Positions 1 through 11,100 of a DNA stretch of 64,000 bases are shown piece by piece. The stretch lies in NCBI RefSeq assembly GCF_024323335.1, contig NC_066580.1, positions 89,900,547 to 89,964,546 on the forward strand, given 5' to 3'. The notes under the pieces are model-generated. The model had not been told where the DNA came from. It worked only from the letters and a program-made list of their open reading frames with translations, and ran no database searches. A program made the position numbers and the translations under genes. Each line of letters opens with the position of its first letter. Position 1 is the stretch's first letter. This DNA comes from Lathyrus oleraceus. Lineage: Eukaryota > Streptophyta > Magnoliopsida > Fabales > Fabaceae.

Positions 1-606
1 CAATCCTCACCTTCCATACATTATCTCAGTTTCTTGTATCAATCACTTGAATCAATGTACTATACATGGTTTTCATAATGCAAGAGTCAAGTTCAATTTG
101 AAGACATTTACCGAAACTAATTAGGCAAGCTTCAGCATTTTCTCTTAGTAAATCATCTTCCTATCTATAACAAATAACAAATGTAAAACACCTAAGTTGT
201 TAATCTCAAATATGAACTGCCAAAATGTTATTGCGACATAAAGGACGTCGGAATGACCGCTATTTCAAAGAATAAAAAAATGGTGTACACCAATTGTAGA
301 ATAAACTGAACGCATAATTGTTTTGCTTCAGACTTCAGTTCAGTAGCCGGAAGACGAAGATGAAAAAACCTGCGACAGTAACAGATACGGGCGAACGATA
401 CAACATACAAGTGATGATAATAACGGGGAATGAGAGAACGCATATCGTGAATAACAGGGAGATCGATGGGAGACACGGCGCGGTGGTTGGGATTGGCGGG
501 GGCGCGACAGATGGAGGAGATGAGGAGGTGTGTGGCGTGGCGTGTTTCCCCTTTCTGTTTTCTTTTCTTTCTTTATTTGCCTTTTTTTAATCCTCAGACC
601 CCAAAA
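1..606. other. Unassigned region with a GC-richer patch
   Basis: No gene is recognised here. Positions about 330-550 are clearly richer in G and C than the surroundings. On the minus strand they read as a purine-rich stretch followed by an open frame through 476-228 (82 codons from the first ATG) with no familiar motif. This could be the 5' end of a gene leaving the window on the left, or chance. Confidence 0.3.
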
Positions 607-990
607 TTAATTGGGACAGAGCTTGACATGTGTCCAGCCTGATCGGGCCCAATAATCTTCATTGATTAAGTAAGATTCTCTAGGATCTGATTGGAAGCGA
701 GCACATAAACATACACTAAACAAAATGTCAGATCTAAAAACAGTTAAGTATAAGAGAGAATCAATCATACTTATGTATGCATTTTGCTCTACCTTTGCAC
801 TTACCTCATCCTTCTCAATGATACATGTAGGATGCATAGGAGTCTTTGTCGTTTTGCATTTTGACATGTCAAACTTCTTCAAAAATTCTTTAGTATATTT
901 ACTCTGATGGGTATATGTTTCTTCTGGACTTTAATTAATCTGAATTTCTAGAAAGAACTTGAATTCTTCCATCAGATCAGAAATATCACA
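607..990 (-). pseudogene. Ty1/copia reverse transcriptase C-terminal remnant
   Basis: The minus-strand frame reads as the last third of a Ty1/copia reverse transcriptase. SKYTKEFLKKFDM (about 900-865) is followed by MIDSLLYLTVFRSDILFSVC and CARFQSDPRES, which match the conserved run just after the catalytic YVDD block in copia RTs. The YVDD block, integrase and RNase H are missing. An in-frame TAA sits at 931-933, within the block that normally reads FFLGxQIxQ. The frame is lost near 657. No LTRs were found around it, so it is a truncated dead fragment. Assignment to copia rather than gypsy is firm; the lineage within copia is not determined. Confidence 0.85.
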
Positions 991-1809
991 AATTCTTCTG
1001 ATGTATTCTCAGTTTCTATATTCTCAGTTTCTATGATTGATTACTTCGAGCTGAAGATAATATTTCTAACTAACTTTCTCACTTTTAACAACAATCGACC
1101 TAACTAACTTTTCATAGTCATACAATCACACTATAATACTCAAAGTACTTCTACACTACTGCAATTTTTTTATGTGATTTGGATGAATTTGAGTCAACAG
1201 TAAACACATAATATGAACCTAAACAATAAAGGCGGGTTATGAGAAGCTAGTAAAACCCTAGTTGAGATATTTAATAAGATAATTAATAGTTATATGATGA
1301 AACTAGTAAATAACTTAACCGCTCATGACCAAAGTTGAATGGATTAGTTTATTTTAATTGAAATTGAAATACATAGTTGATCAAATTAGTACTTTATACA
1401 ATCAATTCATCATAATATTTTACTTTTATTTCAATTATATTGTGATGCAACTGTATAAAACTTTTTATCTAATACAAGAGTAATTTCAAATGGCCAAAGT
1501 CAAAATATGCCTTTCTTTTACGGACAATATATTCCTTAGTTGACACCAATAGTTTCTTCAAATATACATCTTTATCAATTCCCAAAGGATACAATTTTAA
1601 CCTTCCATTTAATCATCCACTAAACTACTAAAATCACATGAAATCATCATAAAAATCTTAAGGCCCCACCATTTCCTCCCATCTTTATCAATAAAAAAAT
1701 CCCACAATCATAGGTGTCCAGACACAGTACACATCATAAGTTTTGGTCGGTTATTAAAAATATTTTTTCTTACAACTCCATTAATTAATAATCCTATTAT
1801 TATTAATTG
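991..1809. other. AT-rich spacer and PP2C 3' flank
   Basis: No coding signal is seen. The right-hand 100-200 bases probably hold the 3'UTR and polyadenylation region of the phosphatase gene that ends at 1810; no single poly(A) signal can be chosen with confidence. Confidence 0.5.
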
Positions 1810-3313
1810 TTATCGTTGATGTTGATGTCTCCTCAAATCAATAACCACCACGCTAACATTGTCCGAACTATGCCTCGCTAAGGCCAACTTTGTCAACAAA
1901 ATTGAAGCATCGGAACACGCCTTATCGGACCCATCTCCCACCACGTCATTTCCCGGAGACTCCGGCGGAGACACCGTCTTCTCCGCCTTGAGACACATCT
2001 GCACCACCCTACAAGCCGTCTCGTTTTGCACCACGTCCCATAACCCATCACTTGCTAGAATCAGACATTCATCCTCGTCACTCCTCTCTGTTACGGTTAC
2101 CTCAGGTTCCGAAATAACATAAGGCTTCAAATAATTGTCCCCTACATAAAAAAAACCTTAAAAATTCAGAACCATGCTTATGATTTATTATTTTTATACT
2201 TAATTAAAAAAATAATATTAATAAATAAGAAAAAATAGCTATCGTGCGCACTTGCACTCACTCACCAATGGCTCTTGACATGGCCAACACTCCAAGCACT
2301 CTTGCACCATCCCAATAGATCACACGTCCTCCAGCCGAGTTGATCCGATCCAACTCATCGGGTCGATCCGGCTACACAAAACGGATACGGGTCAATTATG
2401 TCTGAAATAATTATTTGAAAAATGAAAACAGACAAAATAAAATTAAACTGACCTTGTGATCGGAGGAAAGAGGAATGGCGACGCCGTTACGGCAAAGTAC
2501 GGCACGGGAATCGCCGCAGTTGGAGACAATTATTTTCTCCGGCGTGACAACAGCGACGACGGCGGTGGAACCAACGGCGTCGCAGTGAGGAGTTTGAAGC
2601 TCACACTTGCATGTAAAGCTTTGAGTAGTTTTGCTAGATTTCAAAACCTCTTCATCCATGCGAATGAAACTCTTCTCCATCGTTGACTTCCAGTCAAATT
2701 TCTCTTTCTCTTTCTCTTTGTTTACCTCATCGTCAACGATTTCATGTAACCTTTGTTTACACATAGTTGCAACCTATACAAAACAAAACAAAAAAACATA
2801 CTTAAGAAACAGATCCAATACAAGAAAGAAACAAAAACACTATTATATGAATTTCGAGCATATATTTACATGTGAGCAACCGTGACCATCGTAGACACCA
2901 AAGAAATGAAAGGGTTTCTTATTTTGTTCATTCTTTTCTTTACAAAAAGATGGGTGCACGGAAACAGCGTCTTCCATGTCTCTTCTCCTTCCACAAACCG
3001 ATGTTATTCCATACTTAGGACACTCTTCAGCAACAACAACCTCGTTTTCCAACTCAGAAACATTCACACAATTCGCGACAGCAACCTCAACCGTATCAAC
3101 CGTGTTCTCACACTCCCGCGGCGGAGGAAGAGAAACAACTAGATCTAGCTTCTGGCGTTTCCGGCTAATATTCTCAGTCGGAATCGCCACGTCAGCTAAG
3201 TATTTCAACGGAAGAAAATCCAAACTCCGGCGACGGGAAGGTCGTGAGTTTGGTTCAATATTTGGAGTAGGAGTTTCTCCCGCTCCAACAACACCACAAC
3301 AAATCTCAGCCAT
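1810..3313 (-). CDS. PP2CA: Clade A protein phosphatase 2C, PP2CA/AHG3 type (ABA signalling)
   Basis: Four exons: 3313-2870, 2773-2453, 2371-2266 and 2141-1810. All three introns (96, 81 and 124 bp) have GT/AG ends, and the phases join to give 400 codons plus stop, close to the about 400 aa usual for PP2CA/AHG3. The N-terminus [10 protein letters not shown] is typical of this subgroup. A basic RKRQK (51-55) suggests nuclear localisation. Visible PP2C motifs are [10 protein letters not shown] (108-117), the metal-binding DGHG (142-145), [10 protein letters not shown] (215-224), GDSRAV (235-240), DGLWDVV (322-328) and SSDNVSVVV (382-390). Exon 3 carries [16 protein letters not shown] with W275, the tryptophan that in clade A enzymes reaches into the ABA-bound PYR/PYL receptor. 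Known family role: dephosphorylates SnRK2 kinases and so represses ABA responses until receptors inhibit it. No lesion is seen. HAI-type paralogues are the main alternative; the N-terminus favours PP2CA/AHG3. Confidence 0.93.
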
Positions 3314-3617
3314 AAATTATTAATTAAAATTGAATTAAATTAAATTGAGTTAAAAATAGCAGAAGCAGAGAAAATAAGATAGGGAAGAATGACAAAATGA
3401 AACACAATCAATTGAAATGGTGTTTGGAGAGAGAAGCTTTTCTAGAGGGAAAAGAAGGGAAGAACCTGGTCAGGTGGGGTCCACAGTTATTCACGGGCAG
3501 TCTACCCGTCACCGTCACGGGCAACACCCGACAGATACAGTTGGTATGACGTTGAACGATTTAAGGACAACATCAAATCTGAACCGTTGATTGAATCACT
3601 ATCGCTTCATGATTCCA

Positions 3618-3812
3618 CCACGTGTTAGTGTCGTTTGTGAGTTTTCTACGTGGTCGAATCATAACATTCCACGGTAGGTTGAAAGTTGTTCTTTTCTGAC
3701 ACGCATGAGCAACACCAACACCTTTTTTTCCTCTCTCTTTCTCTTTCTCCCGCATAGTATTATTTTAATTTTTTTCTGATTTTTTCCTTTCTTTTTTAAC
3801 TAACCACGTGGC
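3618..3812 (-). promoter_or_regulatory. Cluster of ABRE/G-box elements upstream of PP2CA
   Basis: Three ACGT-core boxes lie 305-500 bp upstream of the PP2CA start codon: CCACGTGT at 3618-3625, TACGTGG at 3647-3653, and CCACGTGGC at 3804-3812, the last a perfect G-box/ABRE. A weaker ACACGTAT is near 3852. Clade A PP2C genes are known ABA-induced targets of ABF/AREB bZIP factors, giving negative feedback, so this cluster fits the gene. Binding itself is inferred. Confidence 0.7.
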
Positions 3813-4244
3813 GACATCGTAGAATACGAGATTCTTGTTCGATTCTTTTCGACACGTATGATCCCCTAATTAACTGCATAGTCCCGATCTGTTCTAATGT
3901 GCTCCTTATTTTATTTTTTCAAATTCCTGGTTACCTATAATTTTGTTATGTTCAAATAAAAATCAAAAGTTGTGATATTTAGGCAACCAATTTTTGACAC
4001 TAAATTTTTTCAAAAAACAATTTAAATTACTTTCGTGTGATTAAGGTCGAGTGTTTAATATTTGTTTTTGTTGTAAATAATAAGTAAGTCTTTTTGTTCT
4101 TCTTTTTGGTTGTTATAGAGAATTTTAACGATTTCATTTCTTTGTAATAGTCCAATCAATTAGAGCATTCATATATTAATTATGTCTAACTAGATTGTAA
4201 TTAGAGCCTTTAAATGGATCATTATATTTTTTATCTCTAATTAA
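3813..4244. other. AT-rich spacer between PP2CA promoter and retroelement debris
   Basis: No coding frame, RNA gene or recognisable repeat is seen. It probably contains the distal promoter of PP2CA. Confidence 0.4.
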
Positions 4245-5645
4245 TATTTGACATGTGGGGTATGATCCCATACCCTTTTCAATTGGGATATAGTTTTTCT
4301 TCCTAAACAGACACGAGAACATGTTTAAATATTAGATCGTCCTCTAGCATTTCATTCGGGACTACCTTCGAGTTATCTTTTGTTTGTGACAAATTCTATT
4401 ATGTGGACGAAATTCATGTTTCATCAAATTGGTCGGGTGAACATCTCAATCCCTCCTCGCTCTCTTATGTATTGAATTGAGAACGTCGCCAAGTGGACCT
4501 GTCGATTTTAACCAGAAGCATGGCGTACGCGTCGTGATGAATGGTGTATGATATGAACATAATACTTCGTGAAGTTGTTCAACCTAGAGTCATTTGCTTT
4601 CATCTAACTTCTTCTTTATTCCCCCTTAATATCGCATTGTTCGCTGATTCAACTTGCCTATTTGTTTGTGGATGGATAATGAACCTGATGAATTGAGTAC
4701 CATTATCTGAAATGATAACCCCTAGCAAACCGAACTTACATATGGTTCACTACCAATAGAAACAACGGACTTTTTTGTTGTGATCTTTGAGATGACTTCA
4801 TCTTCTATCCACTTTTTGAAATAGACTAGTCAAATGGTCAGGAACTTTAGTTAGAGGCGGCGGGAGTATCTTGAATTAAAAATATGTCTTACTCTTTTTG
4901 TGCTGATGAGTTTGGAGAGAAAGCCCGCTCTGAAATTTTGTTCCCTATGCACATACATTATTTCAAAAGCTTTGAGTCAGGGCTCTTTCGCCAAGTATTT
5001 CCTAGTGATTTGATTTTTCACCAATTGGGAATCGATAATGGCCTTCAGATTCAAATAGCTCGTCTCAAGGGCGAGGATTATGCCGACGATGAGGGCTTCA
5101 TACTAAGCCTGATTGTTGATAGCCTTGGATTCAAACTTCAACAATTTCTCAATTAATGGGTTGTTCGTTCCTTCCAGCACTATCTTGACACTGCTTCCCT
5201 TTAAGTTAGACGCATCATCTACAGACAACGTCCGTATGTGGGGAGCCTCGTCGCCAACTAACGAGCTTAATTCAACCAAGAAATCAGACAATACATGTGA
5301 CTTGATATTTCCTTTAGGTATAGACTAGATATGGTAATGTGCATATCCAATACAGGTATTTCTTGCTAGATTTGGTTTCTCAAGTCGATTGGGGTAGTTA
5401 GTTTTTATCATTACTTGATGCCCATGAACGTCATGTATGAGTTTTCTTACATTTATCACAGCTTCTAGAGCAAGTCTTTCAATCTTCTGATATCGGGTCT
5501 CAACGCCCTTAAACTCTTTACTCACAATATAGACAGGACGATGAGCTTTACCTGTCTCTTGGACAAGCACCGAACTCATCGCCTGATCAATAACTGACAA
5601 ATAGAGGAAGGGGGTGAACCTTCTATTAAGCATGTCAAGATGGAT
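4245..5645 (-). pseudogene. Ty3/gypsy Tat-lineage pol fragment: RNase H, aRNH, integrase
   Basis: Read on the minus strand from 5645 downward. First comes the RT-linked RNase H (YLSVIDQAMSSVLVQETGK, then VYIVSKEFKG.ETRYQKIE). A linker (PKGNIKSHVLSDFLVELSS) follows, then a second RNase H (SVDDASNLKGSS.KIVLEG and KAINNQA, ending with the VHREQN block near 4950). Last are integrase pieces (SDNGTQF near 4700, HPQTN and VESANN near 4660, DRSTWRRSQFN near 4480, VVPNEMLEDDL near 4350). Two consecutive RNase H domains are diagnostic of the Tat lineage (Ogre, Retand and relatives). In-frame stops lie at 5325-5327 (TAG), in the NNQA block near 5100, and near 4972. The upstream RT is missing: the frame ends where an LTR-like block begins at 5648. 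The part above 4837 is unit 1 of the tandem array; the integrase part occurs once only. Confidence 0.85.
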
Positions 5646-5647
5646 GG

Positions 5648-7215
5648 TGTAACACCCTGAATTCAATTAAATTTAGTTGTATTTTATTTTATTATTTGAG
5701 TGATTTAATATGTTTTTTTATTATTATTTGGTGAATATATGTCATATGTGGCATTAGTGGGTATGTTGTTGGAAGTTAGGAGGGTGGTAGAAATTAATTA
5801 CAATTTTTAATTAATTTTAAAATGATTAAAAATACAGAATAATAAATAAAATAATATAAATAATGATATTTTGGTGAAAATTATAAAATTTAGAAAAATA
5901 AGGGAAATTAGAGATGAGAAGGGTAAAAGTGGAATAACCAAAATAGTGGAATTAGGTTTAAATTTAAAAAGAAAAGTGTGAGGGTTGAGGGAGTTTACTG
6001 ATACGTAGAAGTTGTTTTGAGAAAAAAAGGAAAGAGGCAAAGTGAGAAAAAGGAAGAACAATGGATTTTTTGGGGAAAAGATCACCATAGCTAGAGCTTG
6101 AGTAATTACTGGAAATTCAGGTAAGGGGGAAAATATCCTAATAAAGGTGTTATTGCATGAGGGATAGAGAGAGATCCTCACCCTCCTATAGATTTTGTCA
6201 TCTTTTTCACCATTGTCGAGATTTATGTGTTTTTGGATGGAATTATGTGTAATAAATTATGTTTGTTGTGAAATATATGCAATTCATATTCCGTTTATAT
6301 TGAAAAAATATGCATGATGTGACTATGTGCATCTAAATGTGGTAGTTGTTGTTGGTGTGTTTTGGTTTTTTTGAACATAAGATTAGATTCATGGTTAATT
6401 GATTATTGATGATAATGATACTTGAGGAAGTACAGCTTAAATCAATGGTATATGTGAGACGTTATGATAATTCACGTTAAAAATTATATTGGGATAGATT
6501 TAGGTTGAAAAAATTAGGCTTATAAGTCGAATTCTTGTGAAAATTTAGCAGAAAAACGCTGCAGACTGATTTAATTCGAATCATGGGATTACACTATAAA
6601 ATTTTATTCGAATCATAGACTCTTGGTGGCCTCTCCCTGATTTGATTCGAATCACAGATTACACATGATTCGAATCATGAAGGCATATTTTGTTCAAAAT
6701 ATTGTTTTCATCATAACTTGAGTTTCGCGACTCCGTTTGAGAGGCGGTTCGAAGGGTTGGGTAGCTAGCGTGAAATAATATGTTATTATGGTTAAATAGA
6801 GGTTTAATATATGCATGAAAATATGAAGAGTATGTTTACTTGTGATAAGTCTTACGAGACGAATATTGAATAATCATGTAATCGTGAATTGATGGTTGTC
6901 ATGTGTTGAGTTTGTGACATTAGAATGTTCTGAGTGAAGGGTGTTATGTGTTTATGAAAATCATGGAAATTTTTGGTGATAAAATATCATGATAAGTTTA
7001 ATAAGGTGTGAATTATAATTATGTGTATGAGTTGTGAATTGTCAGTATAATTATGTGTTGATGAATATAGTTATATATTTCAGAATCTTTGTATAATTAT
7101 ATGATGAGTTAAAATTACATGTTATTGATGTGATATGTGATGTGGTTTTATAATGTCCTGCGAATATAATTATATGTGTTTGTGTTCAAGTGAGTAGTTC
7201 TGAAGTGGGGACTAC
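5648..7215 (+). mobile_element. LTR-like block starting TGTAACACCC (unit 1 copy)
   Basis: The block begins TGTAACACCC, a common legume LTR start, exactly where the minus-strand pol frame stops, and runs about 1.57 kb without coding signal until another LTR start at 7216. No CA end or target duplication is seen at its right side, so it is probably an LTR truncated on the right. It recurs at offset 811 in all nine units. Family not determined; alternatives are a 3'UTR or another non-coding retroelement segment. Confidence 0.55.
6571..6677. repeat. Four palindromic ATTCGAAT boxes (unit 1 copy)
   Basis: ATTCGAATC occurs at about 6574, 6606, 6645 and 6668, each nearly a perfect palindrome, with spacings of 32, 39 and 23 bp. 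The cluster is kept in every unit, with single box losses in unit 7 (ACGAATC) and unit 9 (TTTGAATC). It may be a LTR regulatory cluster or simply part of the LTR; function is unknown. Confidence 0.7.
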
Positions 7216-7625
7216 TGTCATACCCCAATTTTGTCCGGACATTTCAAACTTCCATGCATCCAAATTTACTTTGCTTTGCTTGGAATAAATTTTTGGTTAT
7301 ACAGACAGGCCGGTTGAATCAATTTTCAAATGTACGTAAAATTAGTGAGCGAAAATTTTCGAGAACGGGCTTGAAATTGTCAATTTTATTGATCTATGAT
7401 TCGCGTAGTTTAACCCGGTGTGCTCGTTTAATTTTTTCGACTCCATTTCCGGTCGCATTTTGATCAGCCTTGGCCTCTTCAACCGGTCGTTTTTTACTTT
7501 AAAATTTGATATTTTCTTGTCTGTTTTCTAGAAGTTTATTTTGTATAAATCATTGTAATGTATTCATTTTAATTTTTCAAGCATTTTCACGCCTAATTTT
7601 TATTTATATATAATCCTTTTATCAT
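7216..7625 (+). mobile_element. 5' end fragment of a TGTCATACCCC-type LTR (unit 1 copy)
   Basis: This starts TGTCATACCCCAATTTTGTC and is clearly homologous, with scattered substitutions, to the first 400 bp or so of LTR-C at 34976 (shared TTTAACCCGGTGTG, TTTAATTTTTCAAGCATTT). Homology stops where the minisatellite begins, so only the 5' fragment of an Ogre-like LTR is present. Repeats at offset about 2379 in every unit. Confidence 0.8.
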
Positions 7626-7639
7626 AAAGTTGATTTTTT

Positions 7640-8125
7640 TTCGCTCCCCCGAGTCGATGTTGTTGTCTTTATTTTCTCAATCCCCGAGTTTATTTTTTCA
7701 CGACCCTCAAGTCGATGTTGTCTTTATTTTCTCAACCCCGAGTTGATTTGTTCTCGACCCCCCGAGTCAATGTTGTCATTTTATTTTCTCAACCCTCGAG
7801 TTGGTATGTTCTCGACCCCTGAGTCGATGTCGATGTCGTTGTCTTTATTTCCTCGACCCCGAGTCGATGTCTTTATCTTTATTTTATTAACCCCCGAGTT
7901 GATATGTTTTCGACCCCTGAACTGATATCATTATATTTATTTCCTCGACCCCTTATTCGATGTCTTTGTCTTTATTTTTTCAACCCCCAAGTTGATATGT
8001 TCTCGACCCTCGAGTCGATGTAGTTGTCTTTATTTCCTCAACCCCCGAGTTGATATCTCTGCCTTTATTTTCTCAACCCTCAAGTTGATATGTTGTCTTT
8101 ATTTTCTCAACCCCCATTTAATATT
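7640..8125. repeat. GTCGA/CTCGAG-rich minisatellite (unit 1 copy)
   Basis: A run of about a dozen imperfect copies of a motif near 30-45 bp built from CTCGACCCCCGAGTCGATG plus a TTGTCTTTATTTTCTCAAC tract. Each core can fold (TCGAC with GTCGA, or CTCG with CGAG). The order of variants is the same in every unit, so the minisatellite predates the large tandem amplification. Such runs are known in the 3' untranslated part of Ogre elements. Confidence 0.85.
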
Positions 8126-11100
8126 GTCAGGAACTTTAGTTAGAGGCGGAGGGAGTATCTTGAATTAAAAATATGTCTTACTCTTTTTGTGCTGATGAGT
8201 TTGGAGAGAAAGCCCGCTCTGAAATTTTGTTCCCTATGCACATACATTATTTCAAAAGCTTTGAGTCAGGGCTCTTTCGCCAAGTATTTCCTAGTGATTT
8301 GATTTTTCACCAATTGGGAATCGATAATGGCCTTCAGATTCAAATAGCTCGTCTCAAGGGCGAGGATTATGCCGACGATGAGGGCTTCATACTAAGCCTG
8401 ATTGTTGATAGCCTTGGATTCAAACTTCAACAATTTCTCAATTAATGGGTTGTTCGTTCCTTCCAGCACTATCTTGACACTGCTTCCCTTTAAGTTAGAC
8501 GCATCATCTACAGACAACGTCCGTATGTGGGGAGCCTCGTCGCCAACTAACGAGCTTAATTCAACCAAGAAATCAGACAATACATGTGACTTGATATTTC
8601 CTTTAGGTATAGACTAGATATGGTAATGTGCATATCCAATACAGGTATTTCTTGCTAGATTTGGTTTCTCAAGTCGATTGGGGTAGTTGGTTTTTATCAT
8701 TACTCGATGCCCATGAACGTCATGTATGAGTTTTCTTACATTTATCACAGCTTCTAGAGCAAGTCTTTCAATCTTCTGATATCGGGTCTCAGCGCCCTTA
8801 AACTCTTTACTCACAATATAGACAGGACGATGAGCTTTACCTGTCTCTTGGACAAGCACCGAACTCATCGCCTGATCAATAACTGACAAATAGAGGAAGG
8901 GGGTGAACCTTCTATTAAGCATGTCAAGATGGATGGTGTAACACCCTGAATTCAATTAAATTTAGTTGTATTTTATTTTATTATTTGAGTGATTTAATAT
9001 GTTTTTTTTTATTATTTGGTGAATATATGTCATATGTGGCATTAGTGGGTATGTTGTTGGAAGTTAGGAGGGTGGTAGAAATTAATTACAATTTTTAATT
9101 AATTTTAAAATGATTAAAAATACAGAATAATAAATAAAATAATATAAATAATGATATTTTGGTGAAAATTATAAAATTTAGAAAAATAAGGGAAATTAGA
9201 GATGAGAAGGGTAAAAGTGGAATAACCAAAATAGTGGAATTAGGTTTAAATTTAAAAAGAAAAGTGTGAGGGTTGAGGGAGTTTACTGATACGTAGAAGT
9301 TGTATTGAGAAAAAAAGGAAAGAGGCAAAGTGAGAAAAAGGAAGAACAATGGATTTTTTGGGGAAAAGATCACCATAGCTAGAGCTTGAGTAATTGCTGG
9401 AAATTCAGGTAAGGGGGAAACTATCCTAATAAAGGTGTTATTGCATGAGGGATAGAGAGAGATCCTCACCCTCCTATAGATTTTGTCATCTTTTTCACCA
9501 TTGTCGAGATTTATGTGTTTTTGGATGGAATTATGTGTAATAAATTATGTTTGTTGTGAAATATATGCAATTCATATTCCGTTTATATTGAAAAAATATG
9601 CATGATGTGACTATGTGCATCTAAATGTGGTAGTTGTTGTTGGTGTGTTTTGGTTTTTTTGAACATAAGATTAGATTCATGGTTAATTGATTATTGATGA
9701 TAATGATACTTGAGGAAGTACAACTTAAATCAATGGTATATGTGAGACGTTATGATAATTCACGTTAAAAATTATATTGGGATAGATTTAGGTTGAAAAA
9801 ATTAGGCTTATAAGTCGAATTCTTGTGAAAATTTAGCAGAAAAACGCTGCAGACTGATTTAATTCGAATCATGGGATTACACTATAAAATTTTATTCGAA
9901 TCATAGACTCTTGGTGGCCTCTGCCTGATTTGATTCGAATCACAGATTACACATGATTCGAATCATGAAGGCATATTTTGTTCAAAATATTGTTTTCATC
10001 ATAACTTGAGTTTCGCGACTCCGTTTGAGACGCGGTTCGAAGGGTTGGGTAGCTAGCGTGAAATAATATGTTATTATGGTTAAATAGAGGTTTAATATAT
10101 GCACGAAAATATGAAGAGTATGTTTACTTGTGATAAGTCTTACGAGACGAATATTGAATAATCATGTAATCGTGAATTGATGGTTGTCATGTGTTGAGTT
10201 TGTGACATTAGAATGTTCTGAGTGAAGGGTGTTATGTGTTTATGAAAATCATGGAAATTTTTTGTGATAAAATATCATGATAAGTTTAATAAGGTGTGAA
10301 TTATAATTATGTGTATGAGTTGTGAATTGTCAGTATAATTATGTGTTGATGAATATAGTTATATGTTTCAGAATCTTTGTATAATTATATGATGAGTTAA
10401 AATTACATGTTATTGATGTGATATGTGATGTGGTTTTATAATGTCCTGCGAATATAATTATATGTGTTTGTGTTCAAGTGAGTAGTTCTGAAGTGGGGAC
10501 TACTGTCATACCCCAATTTTGTCCGGACATTTCAAACTTCCATGCATCCAAATTTACTTTGCTTTGCTTGGAATAAATTTTTGGTTATACAGACAGGCCG
10601 GTTGAATCAATTTTCAAATGTACGTAAAATTAGTGAGCGAAAATTTTCGAGAACGGGCTTGAAATTGTCAATTTTATTGATCTATGATTCGCGTAGTTTA
10701 ACCCGGTGTGCTCGTTTAATTTTTTCGACTCCATTTCCGGTCGCATTTTGATCAGCCTTGGCCTCTTCAACCGGTCGTTTTTTACTTTAAAATTTGATAT
10801 TTTCTTGTCTGTTTTCTAGAAGTTTATTTTGTATAAATCATTGTAATGTATTCATTTTAATTTTTCAAGCATTTTCACGCCTAATTTTTATTTATATATA
10901 ATCCTTTTATCATAAAGTTGATTTTTTTTCGCTCCCCCGAGTCGATGTTGTTGTCTTTATTTTCTCAATCCCCGAGTTTATTTTTTCACGACCCTCAAGT
11001 CGATGTTGTCTTTATTTTCTCAACCCCGAGTTGATTTGTTCTCGACCCCCCGAGTCAATGTTGTCATTTTATTTTCTCAACCCTCGAGTTGGTATGTTCT

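Larger units (their letters stand above)
4837..8125. repeat. Array unit 1
   Basis: Left-edge unit, 3289 bp, the most distinct of the first six. Private variants include GTTGTTTTGAG (others GTTGTATTGAG), AATTACTGG (others GCTGG) and GAGAGGCGG (others GAGACGCGG). It shares GTTAGTTTT and ACTTGATGC with the right-hand units rather than with units 2-6. Confidence 0.97.

Noticed and set aside
1859..3323. Plus-strand frames of 84-115 codons over the PP2C exons
   Set aside because: They are antisense shadows of well-supported PP2CA exons.
4884..5328. Plus-strand open frames of 90 and 71 codons repeated in every array unit as possible small genes
   Set aside because: They lie exactly opposite the minus-strand aRNH domain, so they are shadows of decayed pol sequence. 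Their repetition only reflects the tandem array.
5807..6181. Minus-strand 124-codon hydrophobic open frame in most units, resembling a membrane protein
   Set aside because: Its composition (Phe, Leu, Ile, Ser, Asn) is what AT-rich DNA gives by chance. A 1 bp loss in units 7-9 truncates it, showing no constraint.
7254..7925. Plus-strand 69- and 60-codon frames in the LTR fragment and minisatellite
   Set aside because: They are translations of non-coding LTR and of a minisatellite (SRPPESMLSFYFLNPRV-like repeats) and have no family signature.
7640..8125. Regular repeats with spacers that could suggest a CRISPR array
   Set aside because: Repeat units vary in length and sequence, the spacers are repeats themselves, and the locus is plant nuclear DNA.
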